Shown here: piece by piece, positions 45,148-53,875 of the stretch
Layout: every line of letters starts with the position of its first letter
Position numbering within the stretch: position 1 is the first letter of the stretch
Source: Paraburkholderia edwinii
GTDB taxonomy: Bacteria; Pseudomonadota; Gammaproteobacteria; Burkholderiales; Burkholderiaceae
NCBI RefSeq assembly: GCF_019428685.1
Contig: NZ_CP080096.1
Location: 3,038,001-3,102,000, forward strand
Reading direction: 5' to 3'
Length of the DNA stretch: 64,000 nucleotides
Notes under the pieces: generated by a model
What the model saw: the letters and a program-made list of their open reading frames with translations, nothing else
Databases searched by the model: none
Told to the model about the DNA's origin: nothing
Position numbers and translations under genes: made by a program

Positions 45148-47565
45148 TCAATCGCCGTACGGGATCCAGATGTTCTTCACCTGCACAGCCTGGCGCAGCA
45201 GCGCCTGCCCTTCAGTCGAGCGGTCGAACCAGTCGAAGCGGCGCCCGTAGTCGACGAACGTGCGCTTCAGGTTGCCGGTCGACACGCGCTCGACCTTCGT
45301 CGATTCGCTTGCATCGCCGAAACACCAGAGCGCGTCGACGTCGTCATGTTTGGCAAGCGCGTCGAGCAAACCCGCGCGCTCGCCGGTGACGATATTCAGC
45401 ACGCCCGCGGGCACATCCGATGTTTCCACGACCTGATAAAAATCCGTTGCGGCAAGCGGGCACGTCTCGCTCGGCAAGGCGATCACGCGATTGCCCATCG
45501 CCAGCGCCGGCGCCACCAGCGACACGAACGCGAGCAGCGGCGCTTCGTCCGGGCACGCAATGCCGATCACGCCGAGCGGCTCGTGCATCGCAAGCGCCAC
45601 GCCGCGCAGCGGCGGCGCATGCACGGCGCCGTCGTACTTGTCGGCCCACGCCGCGTACGTGAAGAGGCGATTGACCGATGCTTCGACTTCGTTGCGTGCT
45701 TGCGCTTCGCTCGCGCCCGTGCGCGCCATCAATTGCGCGACAAACTCATGCGAACGCACCGCGAGGTTTTCAGCAAGGAAATACAGCACCTGCGCGCGGT
45801 TATGGGCGGTTGTGCCCGACCATTTCTGCGCGTTGCGCGCGGCGGCCACCGCATTGCGAATGTCCTTGCGGTTGCCCGCGCCGACTTCGCCCGCGAGCGA
45901 GCCGTCCGCTGCGTACACGGGCAACGAATAGCCGCTGTCCGGCCGCACCTGCTTGCCGCCGACAAAAAGCTTGGCGGTGCGATCGACGCCGAACGGATCG
46001 TCCGACTGCCATGCAACGCTTGCATTTTCAACGCCGTCAGCCGTCAACGCTTCGCTCGCTACGCGCTGTACCGCACGCCGCTGCGGCAGATTAAGCCAGG
46101 CGTTCGGCTTCAGGTATTCGTGAATGCCCTCGCGCCCGCCTTCGCGGCCATAGCCCGACTCGCGATAGCCGCCGAAGCCGACCGCCGCGTCGAACAGATT
46201 CGTTGCGTTGACCCAGACCACACCGCACGCAAGACGCGGCGCGATATCGAGCGCGCGGCCGATCGTCTCGCTCCAGACGCTGGCGGCAAGCCCATAACGC
46301 GTGTTGTTGGCGAGCGAAACCGCTTCGTCGGGTGTGCGAAAGCTCATCGTTACCAGCACGGGGCCGAAAATCTCTTCCTGCGCGAGCATCGACGCAGGCG
46401 CGACGCCGGTCACGAGCGTCGGCGGATAGAAGCAGCCCTGGCGCGGCATGTCGGTTTCCGACGATTGCCAGACCTGGCAACCTTCGCGCCGCCCTGCTTC
46501 GACGAGCGACTGGATCCGCTCGAGCTGGACCGGATCGACGATCGCGCCAATATCGATGCCCTTGTCGAGCGACGGCCCGACGCGCAGCGTCGCCATGCGG
46601 CGCTTGAGCTTTTCGATAAAGCGCGCTTCGACGCCTTCCTGCACGAGCAGGCGCGAACCTGCGCAGCACACCTGGCCCTGATTGAACCAGATCGCGTCGA
46701 CCACGCCTTCAACGGCGCCGTCGAGGTCCGCATCGTCGAATACGATAAACGGCGACTTGCCGCCGAGTTCGAGCGTCAGCGATTTGCCGGAGCCCGCTGT
46801 GGCTTCGCGAATCAGACGGCCCACTTCAGTCGAACCGGTGAACGCGATCTTGTCGACGTCCGGATGATCGACCAGCGCCGCGCCGGTGCGGCCGTCGCCC
46901 GTCACGACGTTGAGCACGCCCGACGGCAACCCCGCGCGCTGCGCGAGTTCAGCGAACAGCAAGGCGGTGAGCGGCGTGTATTCGGCCGGTTTCAATACGA
47001 CGCAGTTGCCCGTGGCGAGCGCGGGCGCGATCTTCCACGCGAGCATCAGCAGCGGGAAATTCCACGGCACGATCTGGCCGATCACGCCGAGCGGCGCGTA
47101 GTCCGCGAATTCGCTGTCCTGCAGTTGCGCCCAGCCGGCGTGGTGCAGAAAGTGCCGCGCGACGAGCGGAATATCGAGGTCGCGCGTTTCGCGAATCGGC
47201 TTGCCGTTATCGAGCGCCTCGAGCACCGCGAACAGACGGCTATGCCGCTGCACCATGCGCGCCAGCGCATACAGGTGCCGCGCACGGCCCGCGCCGCCCA
47301 GCGCGCGCCATGCGGGTTGCGCGGCGCGCGCGGCAGCCACCGCCGCATCGACATCGGCCGTATCGCCCTGCGCGATCTGCGCGAGTTCCTCGCCCGTTGC
47401 CGGCTCGTGCGTCGCGAAACGCTCGCTCGAAGACGGCGCGCGCCACGCGCCGCCGATGAAATGACCGAAGACGCCGTGATGCTGCGCAAGCCACGCGCGT
47501 GCGGGCTTGTCGTCCTCCGGTGCGGGACCGTAATCCATCGATGAAAAATACTCGGCTACGCTCAT
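45148..47565 (-). CDS. Two-domain aldehyde dehydrogenase (ALDH16-like)
   Basis: 805 residues, start ATG 47565. Residues about 30-490 form a full ALDH domain: 'PWNFPLLMLAWKIAPAL', Glu266 in 'LELGGKSP', catalytic Cys300 in 'FNQGQVCCAGSR', and 'EEIFGPVL'. Residues about 520-800 are a second, shorter ALDH-like domain ('AARNAQKWSGTTAHNRAQVL', 'PDEAPLLAFVSLVAPALAMGN') with no GQ-x-C catalytic site, so it is probably structural. This tandem arrangement is that of ALDH16. Next to DERA, the active domain likely oxidises acetaldehyde to acetate with NAD. It lies 28 bp after deoC. The Shine-Dalgarno is weak, so coupling may matter. Confidence 0.9.
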   Translation of the reverse strand: MSVAEYFSSMDYGPAPEDDKPARAWLAQHHGVFGHFIGGAWRAPSSSERFATHEPATGEELAQIAQGDTADVDAAVAAARAAQPAWRALGGAGRARHLYALARMVQRHSRLFAVLEALDNGKPIRETRDLDIPLVARHFLHHAGWAQLQDSEFADYAPLGVIGQIVPWNFPLLMLAWKIAPALATGNCVVLKPAEYTPLTALLFAELAQRAGLPSGVLNVVTGDGRTGAALVDHPDVDKIAFTGSTEVGRLIREATAGSGKSLTLELGGKSPFIVFDDADLDGAVEGVVDAIWFNQGQVCCAGSRLLVQEGVEARFIEKLKRRMATLRVGPSLDKGIDIGAIVDPVQLERIQSLVEAGRREGCQVWQSSETDMPRQGCFYPPTLVTGVAPASMLAQEEIFGPVLVTMSFRTPDEAVSLANNTRYGLAASVWSETIGRALDIAPRLACGVVWVNATNLFDAAVGFGGYRESGYGREGGREGIHEYLKPNAWLNLPQRRAVQRVASEALTADGVENASVAWQSDDPFGVDRTAKLFVGGKQVRPDSGYSLPVYAADGSLAGEVGAGNRKDIRNAVAAARNAQKWSGTTAHNRAQVLYFLAENLAVRSHEFVAQLMARTGASEAQARNEVEASVNRLFTYAAWADKYDGAVHAPPLRGVALAMHEPLGVIGIACPDEAPLLAFVSLVAPALAMGNRVIALPSETCPLAATDFYQVVETSDVPAGVLNIVTGERAGLLDALAKHDDVDALWCFGDASESTKVERVSTGNLKRTFVDYGRRFDWFDRSTEGQALLRQAVQVKNIWIPYGD

Positions 47566-47593
47566 GAGAATCGGAATGCTTGCGGATGCAACG

Positions 47594-48604
47594 TTATGCC
47601 ACGGGGTGGCGATTGAAGGACGAGTAACGGCCGCTCGCGTGATGCTCGAGCTGACGCTCGATATCGGCAAGCAGGCTCGACGCGCCGATCCGGAACAATT
47701 CGGGCTCGAGCCAGGGGCGGCCCAGCTCTTCCTTCATCAGGATCTGATAGAGCAACGCGGTCTTCGCATCGGAGACGCCGCCGGCCGGCTTGAAGCCGAT
47801 CAGCACTCCCGTGCGCGCGTGATATTCGCGAATCATGCGGACCATCACGAGCGACACGTCGAGCGTCGCGTTCACGCCCTCCTTGCCCGTCGACGTCTTG
47901 ATGAAATCGGCGCCGGCCATCATGCAGACCATCGATGCACGCGCCACGTTCGACAGCGTGCGGATATCGCCGGTCGCGAGAATCGCTTTCAGATGCGCGT
48001 GGCCGCACGCGGCGCGGAAGTCGCGCACTTCTTCATAGAGCGCGCGCCAGTTGCCGGTCAGCACATACTCGCGCGTGACGACGATATCGATTTCTTCGGC
48101 GCCGTCGGCCACCGACGCTTCGATCTCCTTCAGTTTCAGCTCGTGCGGATTGAGACCCGCCGGGAAACCCGTCGAAACCGCCGCCACCGGAATGCCACTG
48201 CCGCGCAGCGCATCGACCGCGGTGGCGACGAAACGGTGATACACGCACACTGCGCCCGTGGTGATGCCGTGCGGCGCGATGCCGAGTTCGGCGAGGAGGT
48301 CCGCGCGCACCGGCTGGCGCGCTTTCGCGCACAGGCGCCGCACGCGGCCTTCAGTATCGTCGCCGTTCAGCGTCGTGAGATCGATGCAGGTGATCGCTTT
48401 GAGCAGCCAGGCGGCCTGCGCATCTTTCTTGACGGTGCGGCGCGTGCCGAGCGTCGCGGTGCGCCGCTCGACTGCCGATTGATTGACCCGCATCTCGTCG
48501 AACCACGAAGGATCGAACGGTACGCCAGGGTTGCGCGCGGGATGGACGATGGCGCCGCGCGACAGCGCGACGACGGAGGAAGACAAGGTAGAAGCTTCAG
48601 GCAT
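47594..48604 (-). CDS. deoC: Deoxyribose-phosphate aldolase (DERA), long form
   Basis: 336 residues starting at ATG 48604. Schiff-base Lys is in 'DFIKTSTGK' and the second essential Lys in 'GFKPAGGV'. It cleaves 2-deoxyribose-5-phosphate to acetaldehyde and glyceraldehyde-3-phosphate. It is longer than E. coli DeoC (about 259) and closely follows the human DERA pattern ('AITCIDLTTLNGDDT', 'FRIGASSLLADIERQ', 'ASGRYSSF'). It is first in the minus-strand operon, with the candidate operator 67 bp upstream. Product removal is covered by the adjacent ALDH. Confidence 0.93.
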   Translation of the reverse strand: MPEASTLSSSVVALSRGAIVHPARNPGVPFDPSWFDEMRVNQSAVERRTATLGTRRTVKKDAQAAWLLKAITCIDLTTLNGDDTEGRVRRLCAKARQPVRADLLAELGIAPHGITTGAVCVYHRFVATAVDALRGSGIPVAAVSTGFPAGLNPHELKLKEIEASVADGAEEIDIVVTREYVLTGNWRALYEEVRDFRAACGHAHLKAILATGDIRTLSNVARASMVCMMAGADFIKTSTGKEGVNATLDVSLVMVRMIREYHARTGVLIGFKPAGGVSDAKTALLYQILMKEELGRPWLEPELFRIGASSLLADIERQLEHHASGRYSSFNRHPVA

Positions 48605-48670
48605 GAGACGTTCGCGGTTTTGTGCAATGCACAGCAACGACTGATGGTTTGTTCGCAATCAATCGTATTC

Positions 48671-48686
48671 CAATGAGAGGATCTTA
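48671..48686 (-). promoter_or_regulatory. Candidate DeoR operator upstream of deoC
   Basis: On the minus strand GTTAAGATCCTCTCAT; it shares GTTA-N2-ATCCTCTCAT with 37784-37799 before the deoR-type gene, 67 bp upstream of the deoC start. An exact 10-bp core at two loci of one locus-specific regulator is unlikely by chance. Confidence 0.6.
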
Positions 48687-49046
48687 ACAAGTGTCGTTAC
48701 GTTGATTTCACGCCACTGTTCATCCGCTACCGGCCGCGCGCGCGCCGGCGCCCCGCCGCACAAGGCTTCCGGCCCGGTGCACGCACGTATCGGGGTTTTC
48801 ACCTAAAACGCGGGTCAGCGTGTCAAAGCGGACGGAATGCGCGGCACATACGTTGCTCAATGCGAAGGCTAAACCGAAAGGTGGAGGCGCGTGAGCCCGG
48901 CTCTGCGCGGCCCGCCAAGCGCGGCGTCGCATCGATTTCACGAGATCGCCCGCCATTGCCAGTACACTTTCATATCGACGGATTCAACGGACCCGAAGCG
49001 GGTGCGCTTTGCAGCGATTTTTGTTTTAGCTCACGGAGAAACGCTC
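48687..49046. other. Intergenic region between deoC operator and aldolase gene
   Basis: 360 bp without a supported gene. The right end holds the Shine-Dalgarno ACGGAGAAA for the aldolase at 49047. Promoters for both divergent units must lie between 48605 and 49030. No clear hairpin or repeat was seen. Confidence 0.4.
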
Positions 49047-49943
49047 ATGGCAAACGACAAAATGCTTGCGCAGATGACTGACAAGCCGGGATTCATCGCT
49101 GCTCTCGATCAGAGCGGCGGCTCGACGCCCGGTGCACTGAAGCAATACGGAATTCCGGAAGACGCCTATAGCGGCGACGCGGAAATGTTCAAGCTGATGC
49201 ACGAGATGCGCGCGCGCATCATCACAGCGCCGTCGTTCACCGGCGACAAGGTGATCGGCGCGATCCTGTTTGAAATGACGATGGACGGCCAGGTGGAGGG
49301 CAAGCCCGCGCCGTCGTTCCTGTGGGAAGACCGCGGCGTGGTGCCGTTCCTGAAGGTCGACAAGGGCCTCCTCGAAGAAGCCGACGGCGTTCGTCTGATG
49401 AAACCGATCCCCGGCCTCGACGCGCTGCTCGAGCGCGCGGCGAAGCTCGGCATCTTCGGCACGAAAATGCGTTCGCTGATCAACCAGAATTCGGCCGCGG
49501 GCATCGCCGCGATCGTCAAACAGCAGTTCGAATTCGGCGCGCAGATCAGCAAGCATGGGCTCGTGCCGATTCTCGAACCGGAAGTGTCGATCAAGACGCC
49601 CGACAAGGCCGGCGCCGAAAAGGTGCTGCTCGCCGAACTGCACAAGGGCCTCAATGCGCTGCCGGAAACGAGCCAGGTCATGCTGAAGCTGACGCTGCCG
49701 GAAGTGCCGGACTTCTATCAGCCGCTGGTCGATCATCCGCGCGTCGTGCGCGTCGTCGCGCTATCGGGCGGCTATACGCTCGACGATGCGTGCGAGCGTC
49801 TCGCGTCGAACGATGGCGTGATCGCCAGCTTCTCGCGCGCGCTGATCAACGACCTGAAGAAATCGATGAGCGACAGCGAGTTCAATTCGACACTGTCCAA
49901 GGCGATCGATCAGATCTATCAGGCGTCGGTCGTCAAGAACTGA
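49047..49943 (+). CDS. Class I fructose-bisphosphate aldolase
   Basis: 298 residues beginning at ATG 49047 (GGAGAAA upstream). Early 'AALDQSGGSTPGAL' and the probable Schiff-base Lys214 in 'VMLKLTLPE', with 'LWEDRGVVPFLKVDKGL' in the middle, fit the class I bacterial (Fda-type) family. It condenses or cleaves fructose-1,6-bisphosphate in glycolysis/gluconeogenesis. It is monocistronic, ended by a strong terminator. Most Burkholderia use a class II enzyme as the main aldolase, so this may be a second, conditionally used one. Confidence 0.9.
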   Translation: MANDKMLAQMTDKPGFIAALDQSGGSTPGALKQYGIPEDAYSGDAEMFKLMHEMRARIITAPSFTGDKVIGAILFEMTMDGQVEGKPAPSFLWEDRGVVPFLKVDKGLLEEADGVRLMKPIPGLDALLERAAKLGIFGTKMRSLINQNSAAGIAAIVKQQFEFGAQISKHGLVPILEPEVSIKTPDKAGAEKVLLAELHKGLNALPETSQVMLKLTLPEVPDFYQPLVDHPRVVRVVALSGGYTLDDACERLASNDGVIASFSRALINDLKKSMSDSEFNSTLSKAIDQIYQASVVKN

Positions 49944-49966
49944 ACGCGTTTTAGTGTGTGATCAAG

Positions 49967-50000
49967 GCGGGGCTGGCCTATATACCAGCCCCGCTTTTTT
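49967..50000 (+). terminator. Rho-independent terminator after class I aldolase
   Basis: GCGGGGCTGG (49967-49976) / CCAGCCCCGC (49985-49994), 8-nt loop, T6 (49995-50000). It overlaps the 3' coding end of the convergent FixJ-like gene. Confidence 0.92.
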
Positions 50001-50658
50001 GATGCGACGTTTCCTGCAATCCAAGCACGCCGCCCATCAATACGAAATCCACCAGCGACTTCGACTGCATCTTTTTCATCGCCTGATTGCGGTGAAACTT
50101 CGTCGTGTTTTCGCTGAGGCTCATTTCTTCGGCAATCTGCCGGTTGCGCAAGCCGTTGACCACGCGCGCCATCACCTGCCGCTCGCGCGGCGTCAGCGAT
50201 GCATAACGGCGCCGCAACTCCGCAAACGAACGATCGGCTTCGCGGCGCTCTTCGTCGTCGGAGAGCGCGAGCGTCACGGCATCGAGCAGATCCTGGTCGC
50301 GAAACGGCTTGGCGAGAAAATCGGCGGCGCCCGCCTTCATCGCCCTGACCGACATCGCAATATCGCCGTGCGCGGTCATGAATACAATCGGAATTCTCAT
50401 CTGTTGCGCGGCGATCTGTTCCTGCACGACAAGGCCGCTTTGTCCACGCAATCGCACGTCGAGAATCAGGCACGCGGGCATATCGGGCATTTCATAAGCG
50501 AAGAATTCATGCGCGCTCGAAAAGGTTTCGACGCGCATGCCGACCGATCTCAGTAATGCGCTTACTGCTTCGCGTATTGAATTGTCGTCGTCGATTACAT
50601 AGACGATTGCCTGTGCCGCACTCGTCACAGCAGGCGCTGCGGACTCACTTTTGATCAT
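49978..50658 (-). CDS. FixJ/NarL-type response regulator
   Basis: 226 residues. Receiver domain (about 15-130): acidic pair in 'VIDDDNS', phosphoacceptor Asp67 in 'LILDVRL', Thr in 'VFMTAHGD', Lys in 'FLAKPFRD'. LuxR-type helix-turn-helix (about 152-210, 'LTPRERQVMARVVNGL', 'IAEEMSLSENTTKFHR'). This is a transcriptional activator controlled by phosphorylation. No sensor kinase is adjacent, so the partner is elsewhere. The upstream 283 bp to the next gene contain no obvious sites. Confidence 0.92.
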   Translation of the reverse strand: MIKSESAAPAVTSAAQAIVYVIDDDNSIREAVSALLRSVGMRVETFSSAHEFFAYEMPDMPACLILDVRLRGQSGLVVQEQIAAQQMRIPIVFMTAHGDIAMSVRAMKAGAADFLAKPFRDQDLLDAVTLALSDDEERREADRSFAELRRRYASLTPRERQVMARVVNGLRNRQIAEEMSLSENTTKFHRNQAMKKMQSKSLVDFVLMGGVLGLQETSHQKSGAGI

Positions 50659-50941
50659 GCTTCTGCTTCATCACTCGAATGAGCGCAATTCAATAATGCA
50701 TGCGCTCGCATTAATGCACTCATCACGCGTGTTAAACGCGCGATAGAACGACTACTCAAGTGCTTTGGCAGATCTTGTCACGTTTTTAAGCTGAATGCCG
50801 CATCCGAATATCAGTCATCACTGTATGGAATGGGACGCGGTTTTTAAGCGCGATTGATGACGCAAATGAGCGCAGACGAGGTACGCAGATCCGATGCGCA
50901 GAATCGCGCGAGCAAGCGGGAGCGTGGCCCGCTACGACCCG

Positions 50942-51292
50942 CTAGGCAAGCGATGAGGAATCCGACGCAGCGGCGTAGTCCTGCGTCACGGACACGGGCG
51001 CGCCGCAGGATGAGTGTTCGTCTTGCAAGCCGCCTTGCGCGGCCGCACGCCGGGTGGCCTGCCGCTCAACGACGACATGCCGGCAAAACCACCTGACCCA
51101 TCCGACCATCGCAAGCAGCATGAGCCCCGTGCCGCCCAGCACCGGTTCGCGAAGCGCGACGATCGCGAGGAACGCGAACGCGCGCGTGCCGGCGAATAAC
51201 GCGAAACCCGCGATCGCGGCAGACAGCGCATCGACGACACCAAGCGCACGCGCGAATTTTGCGGCGGGTGGCGCGGCAGCGGGCTCATGCAT
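50942..51292 (-). CDS. Small membrane protein of unknown function
   Basis: 116 residues starting at ATG 51292 with AAGGAG upstream. Two hydrophobic segments (about 25-50 and 52-68, 'LGGTGLMLLAMVGWVRW') followed by a basic stretch 'VVERQATRRAA' and a polar Ser-rich tail. I do not recognise the family. It follows the NTF2-like gene by 32 bp on the same strand, so the two are probably co-transcribed. Confidence 0.7.
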   Translation of the reverse strand: MHEPAAAPPAAKFARALGVVDALSAAIAGFALFAGTRAFAFLAIVALREPVLGGTGLMLLAMVGWVRWFCRHVVVERQATRRAAAQGGLQDEHSSCGAPVSVTQDYAAASDSSSLA

Positions 51293-51324
51293 TTGAAGTT
51301 CTCCTTGTCAGTAACGAATTGATA

Positions 51325-51693
51325 TCAAGCTGCCGCCGGCGCTTCGTCGAGAAAGCCGGTGACCGTCTGCAAGCGTCCGCTCGCATCGACCTGACCGAAA
51401 TCGGAGCCTTTGATAATCGAAACACCTTCAGGCGTCGACAATTCCCACGAAAATCTCAGGCGATCCGCGAAACTGTCGACCGCGGTCGTACGGCGAAACG
51501 TGTGTTGCGGAAAGCGCTCGTGCACCGCGCGGATCATCGCGTCGATGCCGTCGTGCGCCTGCGCGGACAGCAACGGGTCGGCATACGTGGCATCGCTTGC
51601 CCACGTCGCGGCGATCAGTTCCTTGCGGCGTGACGCGTCGGTTTCGTTCCAGGTGTCGAAATAACGATCGACCAAAGCCGTGTGCGCATTCAT
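51325..51693 (-). CDS. NTF2-like (SnoaL-type) protein
   Basis: 122 residues starting at ATG 51693, with AAGGAGC upstream. The NTF2-like cone fold is indicated by the 'LVDRYFDTWNETDASRRKEL' opening helix, 'DATYADPLL' and 'HGIDAMIRAVHERFPQH'-type middle, and a C-terminal 'FLDE'. Members are enzymes or ligand carriers; no catalytic role can be assigned. It is divergent from the XRE regulator, and two palindromes between them suggest XRE control. Confidence 0.82.
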   Translation of the reverse strand: MNAHTALVDRYFDTWNETDASRRKELIAATWASDATYADPLLSAQAHDGIDAMIRAVHERFPQHTFRRTTAVDSFADRLRFSWELSTPEGVSIIKGSDFGQVDASGRLQTVTGFLDEAPAAA

Positions 51694-51801
51694 TGCAAGC
51701 TCCTTCAGAAAGATTGATCGGTTGATCCAGAGCGGCGAGACGAAGTTGAATGTTCGCTGCAAGCTCTGACTGAAGGTTCTGCGATGCGCGGCCGGAAGTC
51801 G

Positions 51802-51818
51802 ATTACGTGCGAGGTAAT
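51802..51818. promoter_or_regulatory. Candidate XRE operator 1
   Basis: ATTACGTGCGAGGTAAT, palindromic (ATTAC...GTAAT) with near identity to 51960-51976, 109 bp before the NTF2-like start and 193 bp before the XRE start. Confidence 0.6.
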
Positions 51819-51959
51819 GGGTTCGCAACGCGTCTTTCACGAACCGCTCGCACTACGTAAGGACGGCAGATCGAAACAGCCTGTGAAGGACAAAACACCC
51901 ATGGCCGCCGATGTATTCCTGACTCCGGTTCCGCCATGGCGATTTCGCCTGCGCGTCCC

Positions 51960-51976
51960 GTTACCTCGGAGGTAAT
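51960..51976. promoter_or_regulatory. Candidate XRE operator 2
   Basis: GTTACCTCGGAGGTAAT, with the perfect dyad TTACCTC/GAGGTAA, 34 bp before the XRE ATG. The same GAGGTAATGG follows in both copies. Confidence 0.65.
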
Positions 51977-52010
51977 GGATTTCGGGCGCGCATTGGCTAT
52001 CATCGCCGGC

Positions 52011-52859
52011 ATGGACACGCACACCTTTTCCCCGAGCGAGCGCGCGGTACCGCCGATGAGCCGGACCGTCGGCGACCTGTTGCGCGAATGGCGTCAGCGA
52101 CGCCGCATGAGCCAGTTGCTGCTCGCGTCCGAAGCGGACGTGTCGACGCGCCATTTGAGCTTTGTTGAGTCTGGGCGGGCCACGCCGAGCCGCGAAATGA
52201 TCATGCATCTCGCCGAACGGCTCGACGTGCCGCTGCGCGCGCGCAATGCGCTGCTCGTGGCGGCCGGATATGCACCGCTCTTTCGCGAGCGGCCGCTGTC
52301 CGATCCGCAGCTGGGCGCCGCACGCGAAGCCGTGGAGCGGGTATTGAAGGGCCACGAGCCCTATCCGGCCATCGCGGTCGACCGGCACTGGACCATCGTC
52401 GCCGCAAACCGCGCGCTGGCGCCGCTCATCGCGGCGGCCTCGCCCGCGCTGCTCGCGCCCCCGGTCAACGCGTTGCGCCTCTCGCTGCATCCGGACGGCA
52501 TCGCGTCCTCGATCGTCAACTGGCACGCGTGGCGCGCGCACCTGCTCGCGCGGCTGCAGCGGCAGGTCGAAGTGAGCGGCGACGCAACGCTCGCGGCCTT
52601 GCACGAGGAACTGGCCGGCTACCCGGCGCCATCAGGCGCCCAGGATACGCAGCCCGCAGAGACGGCGCCAGTCGATCAGATCGTGGTGCCGTTGCGACTC
52701 GCTACGCCGCACGGTGTGCTGTCGTTCTTCAGCACGACAACGGTGTTCGGCACGCCGGTCGACGTCACGCTGTCGGAACTCGCCATCGAGGCGTTCTTCC
52801 CGGCCGACCAGCAGACCGCCGACACGTTGCGCGAGCTGGCCTCGATGCAGGCGACATAG
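52011..52859 (+). CDS. XRE regulator with MmyB-like ligand domain
   Basis: 282 residues starting at ATG 52011: XRE helix-turn-helix (about 20-75, 'LREWRQRRRMSQLLLASEAD', 'STRHLSFVESGRA') and a C-terminal MmyB-like PAS-fold ligand domain (from about 100: 'YPAIAVDRHWTIVAANRALAPL', ending 'STTTVFGTPVDVTLSELAIE'). This architecture is a one-component sensor, typically a repressor of divergent oxidoreductase genes. The ATG at 51975 is also in frame but falls on the operator with a GGAGG too close to it. It is predicted to control itself and the divergent NTF2-like gene. Confidence 0.88.
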   Translation: MDTHTFSPSERAVPPMSRTVGDLLREWRQRRRMSQLLLASEADVSTRHLSFVESGRATPSREMIMHLAERLDVPLRARNALLVAAGYAPLFRERPLSDPQLGAAREAVERVLKGHEPYPAIAVDRHWTIVAANRALAPLIAAASPALLAPPVNALRLSLHPDGIASSIVNWHAWRAHLLARLQRQVEVSGDATLAALHEELAGYPAPSGAQDTQPAETAPVDQIVVPLRLATPHGVLSFFSTTTVFGTPVDVTLSELAIEAFFPADQQTADTLRELASMQAT

Positions 52860-53541
52860 GTAACAAACGCGGCAGCGAGCCATGGACAGCGCGGCCGGTT
52901 ACGAGCCGCCCTGAGCACCCCAAGAGCCTTAGGCGGCCGCACAGCCCCGCCAGGCAAGGCCGGATTCACAACTTCCGTTAAGCATTCCCACCCTCGCAGC
53001 ACCCAATCGCTAAAAGCGCCCGTAACCAGTTACAAATGCCCGGACGCGCGCGCCGAGTTTGTTACATCCAATGTGCATAGGCGTTACAAATTCGCCTTTC
53101 GCGTCGACAAGGGAATACCCGCAGTTTTTACCGCGAACAGCAATCCCTTGCTTTTCCCTTTCTTAAAAGAATTGGCTGCTGCAGCGTCCGCACAAGTCTC
53201 GCGACAAGCTTCGGCAAAATTTCCCAAGCCCTTTCCTAGCAAGGCTTCCAGCCATGTCGACGCGCGAACTCGTTGACCCGTCAAAGACTATTACGGCTTT
53301 GTGAAAAACTTACCGGAATTGCGTTGAATTTTTGAGACATTTTTTTGAGAAAAGGATTGCTTTCTGCAAAACGTGTTCATACAATTCGCTCCGTGCTGTT
53401 ACTAAATGTAACGACCTGTATCAAAGAGTCGCCAGTTGTTTCAGAGCGACCTTGAGCGAACGGAGCAAACGTTTCCGGCGACTCAAAGACCATAACGGCA
53501 TAGCAATGCCGACAAACAATCGGGGCTTCGGGAACGAAAAA
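52860..53541 (+). promoter_or_regulatory. 682-bp leader region of flhDC with repeated GTTACA motifs
   Basis: No convincing gene. GTTACAAAT occurs at 53029-53037 and 53083-53091, GTTACATCC at 53061-53069, and an inverted copy inside the dyad GTTACTAAATGTAAC (53398-53412). The second half is AT-rich with A/T runs near 53330-53350. The long untranslated region suggests several regulatory inputs on the flagellar master operon. Small open frames here (for example 53073-53276) have no support. Confidence 0.5.
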
Positions 53542-53862
53542 ATGGACCGTAGCAGCGAGACGCTGGAATCTATCCGCGAAATCAATCTGTCGTACATCAT
53601 GCTCGCGCAACGTATGTTGCGCGAGGACAAGCCAGTCGGGATGTTCCGGCTGGGTCTGTCGTCGGAATTGGCTGATTTGCTGGCCGGTCTGTCTCTCGCG
53701 CAGATCGTCAAGCTGGCCTCTTCCGACCAGCTTTTATGCTTTTTCCGCTTCAACGATCACACGATGCTGTCGGCGTTGACGCAGACGTCGAAGCACACAG
53801 AAGTCGCTTCGACGCATACGGCGATTCTGCTTGCCGGCCAGCCCGCAGAGCAGTTTGCCTGA
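53542..53862 (+). CDS. flhD: Flagellar master regulator subunit FlhD
   Basis: 106 residues, the length of Burkholderia FlhD, starting at ATG 53542. The sequence 'INLSYIMLAQRMLREDKP' and 'FRLGLSSELADLLAGLSLAQIVKLAS' is that of the family, with the conserved C-terminal half less preserved. FlhD pairs with FlhC (FlhD4C2) to activate class II flagellar operons. It lies 13 bp before flhC. The frame is open upstream and an in-frame ATG at 53506 exists, but conservation begins at 53542. Confidence 0.95.
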   Translation: MDRSSETLESIREINLSYIMLAQRMLREDKPVGMFRLGLSSELADLLAGLSLAQIVKLASSDQLLCFFRFNDHTMLSALTQTSKHTEVASTHTAILLAGQPAEQFA

Positions 53863-53875
53863 ACGGGAGGCCGCC

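Noticed and set aside
45106..47544. 812-codon open frame on the + strand
   Set aside because: Antisense of the two-domain aldehyde dehydrogenase; same GC artefact.
53073..53276. 67-codon frame upstream of flhD
   Set aside because: Starts within the motif-rich leader, has no ribosome site and no recognisable similarity.
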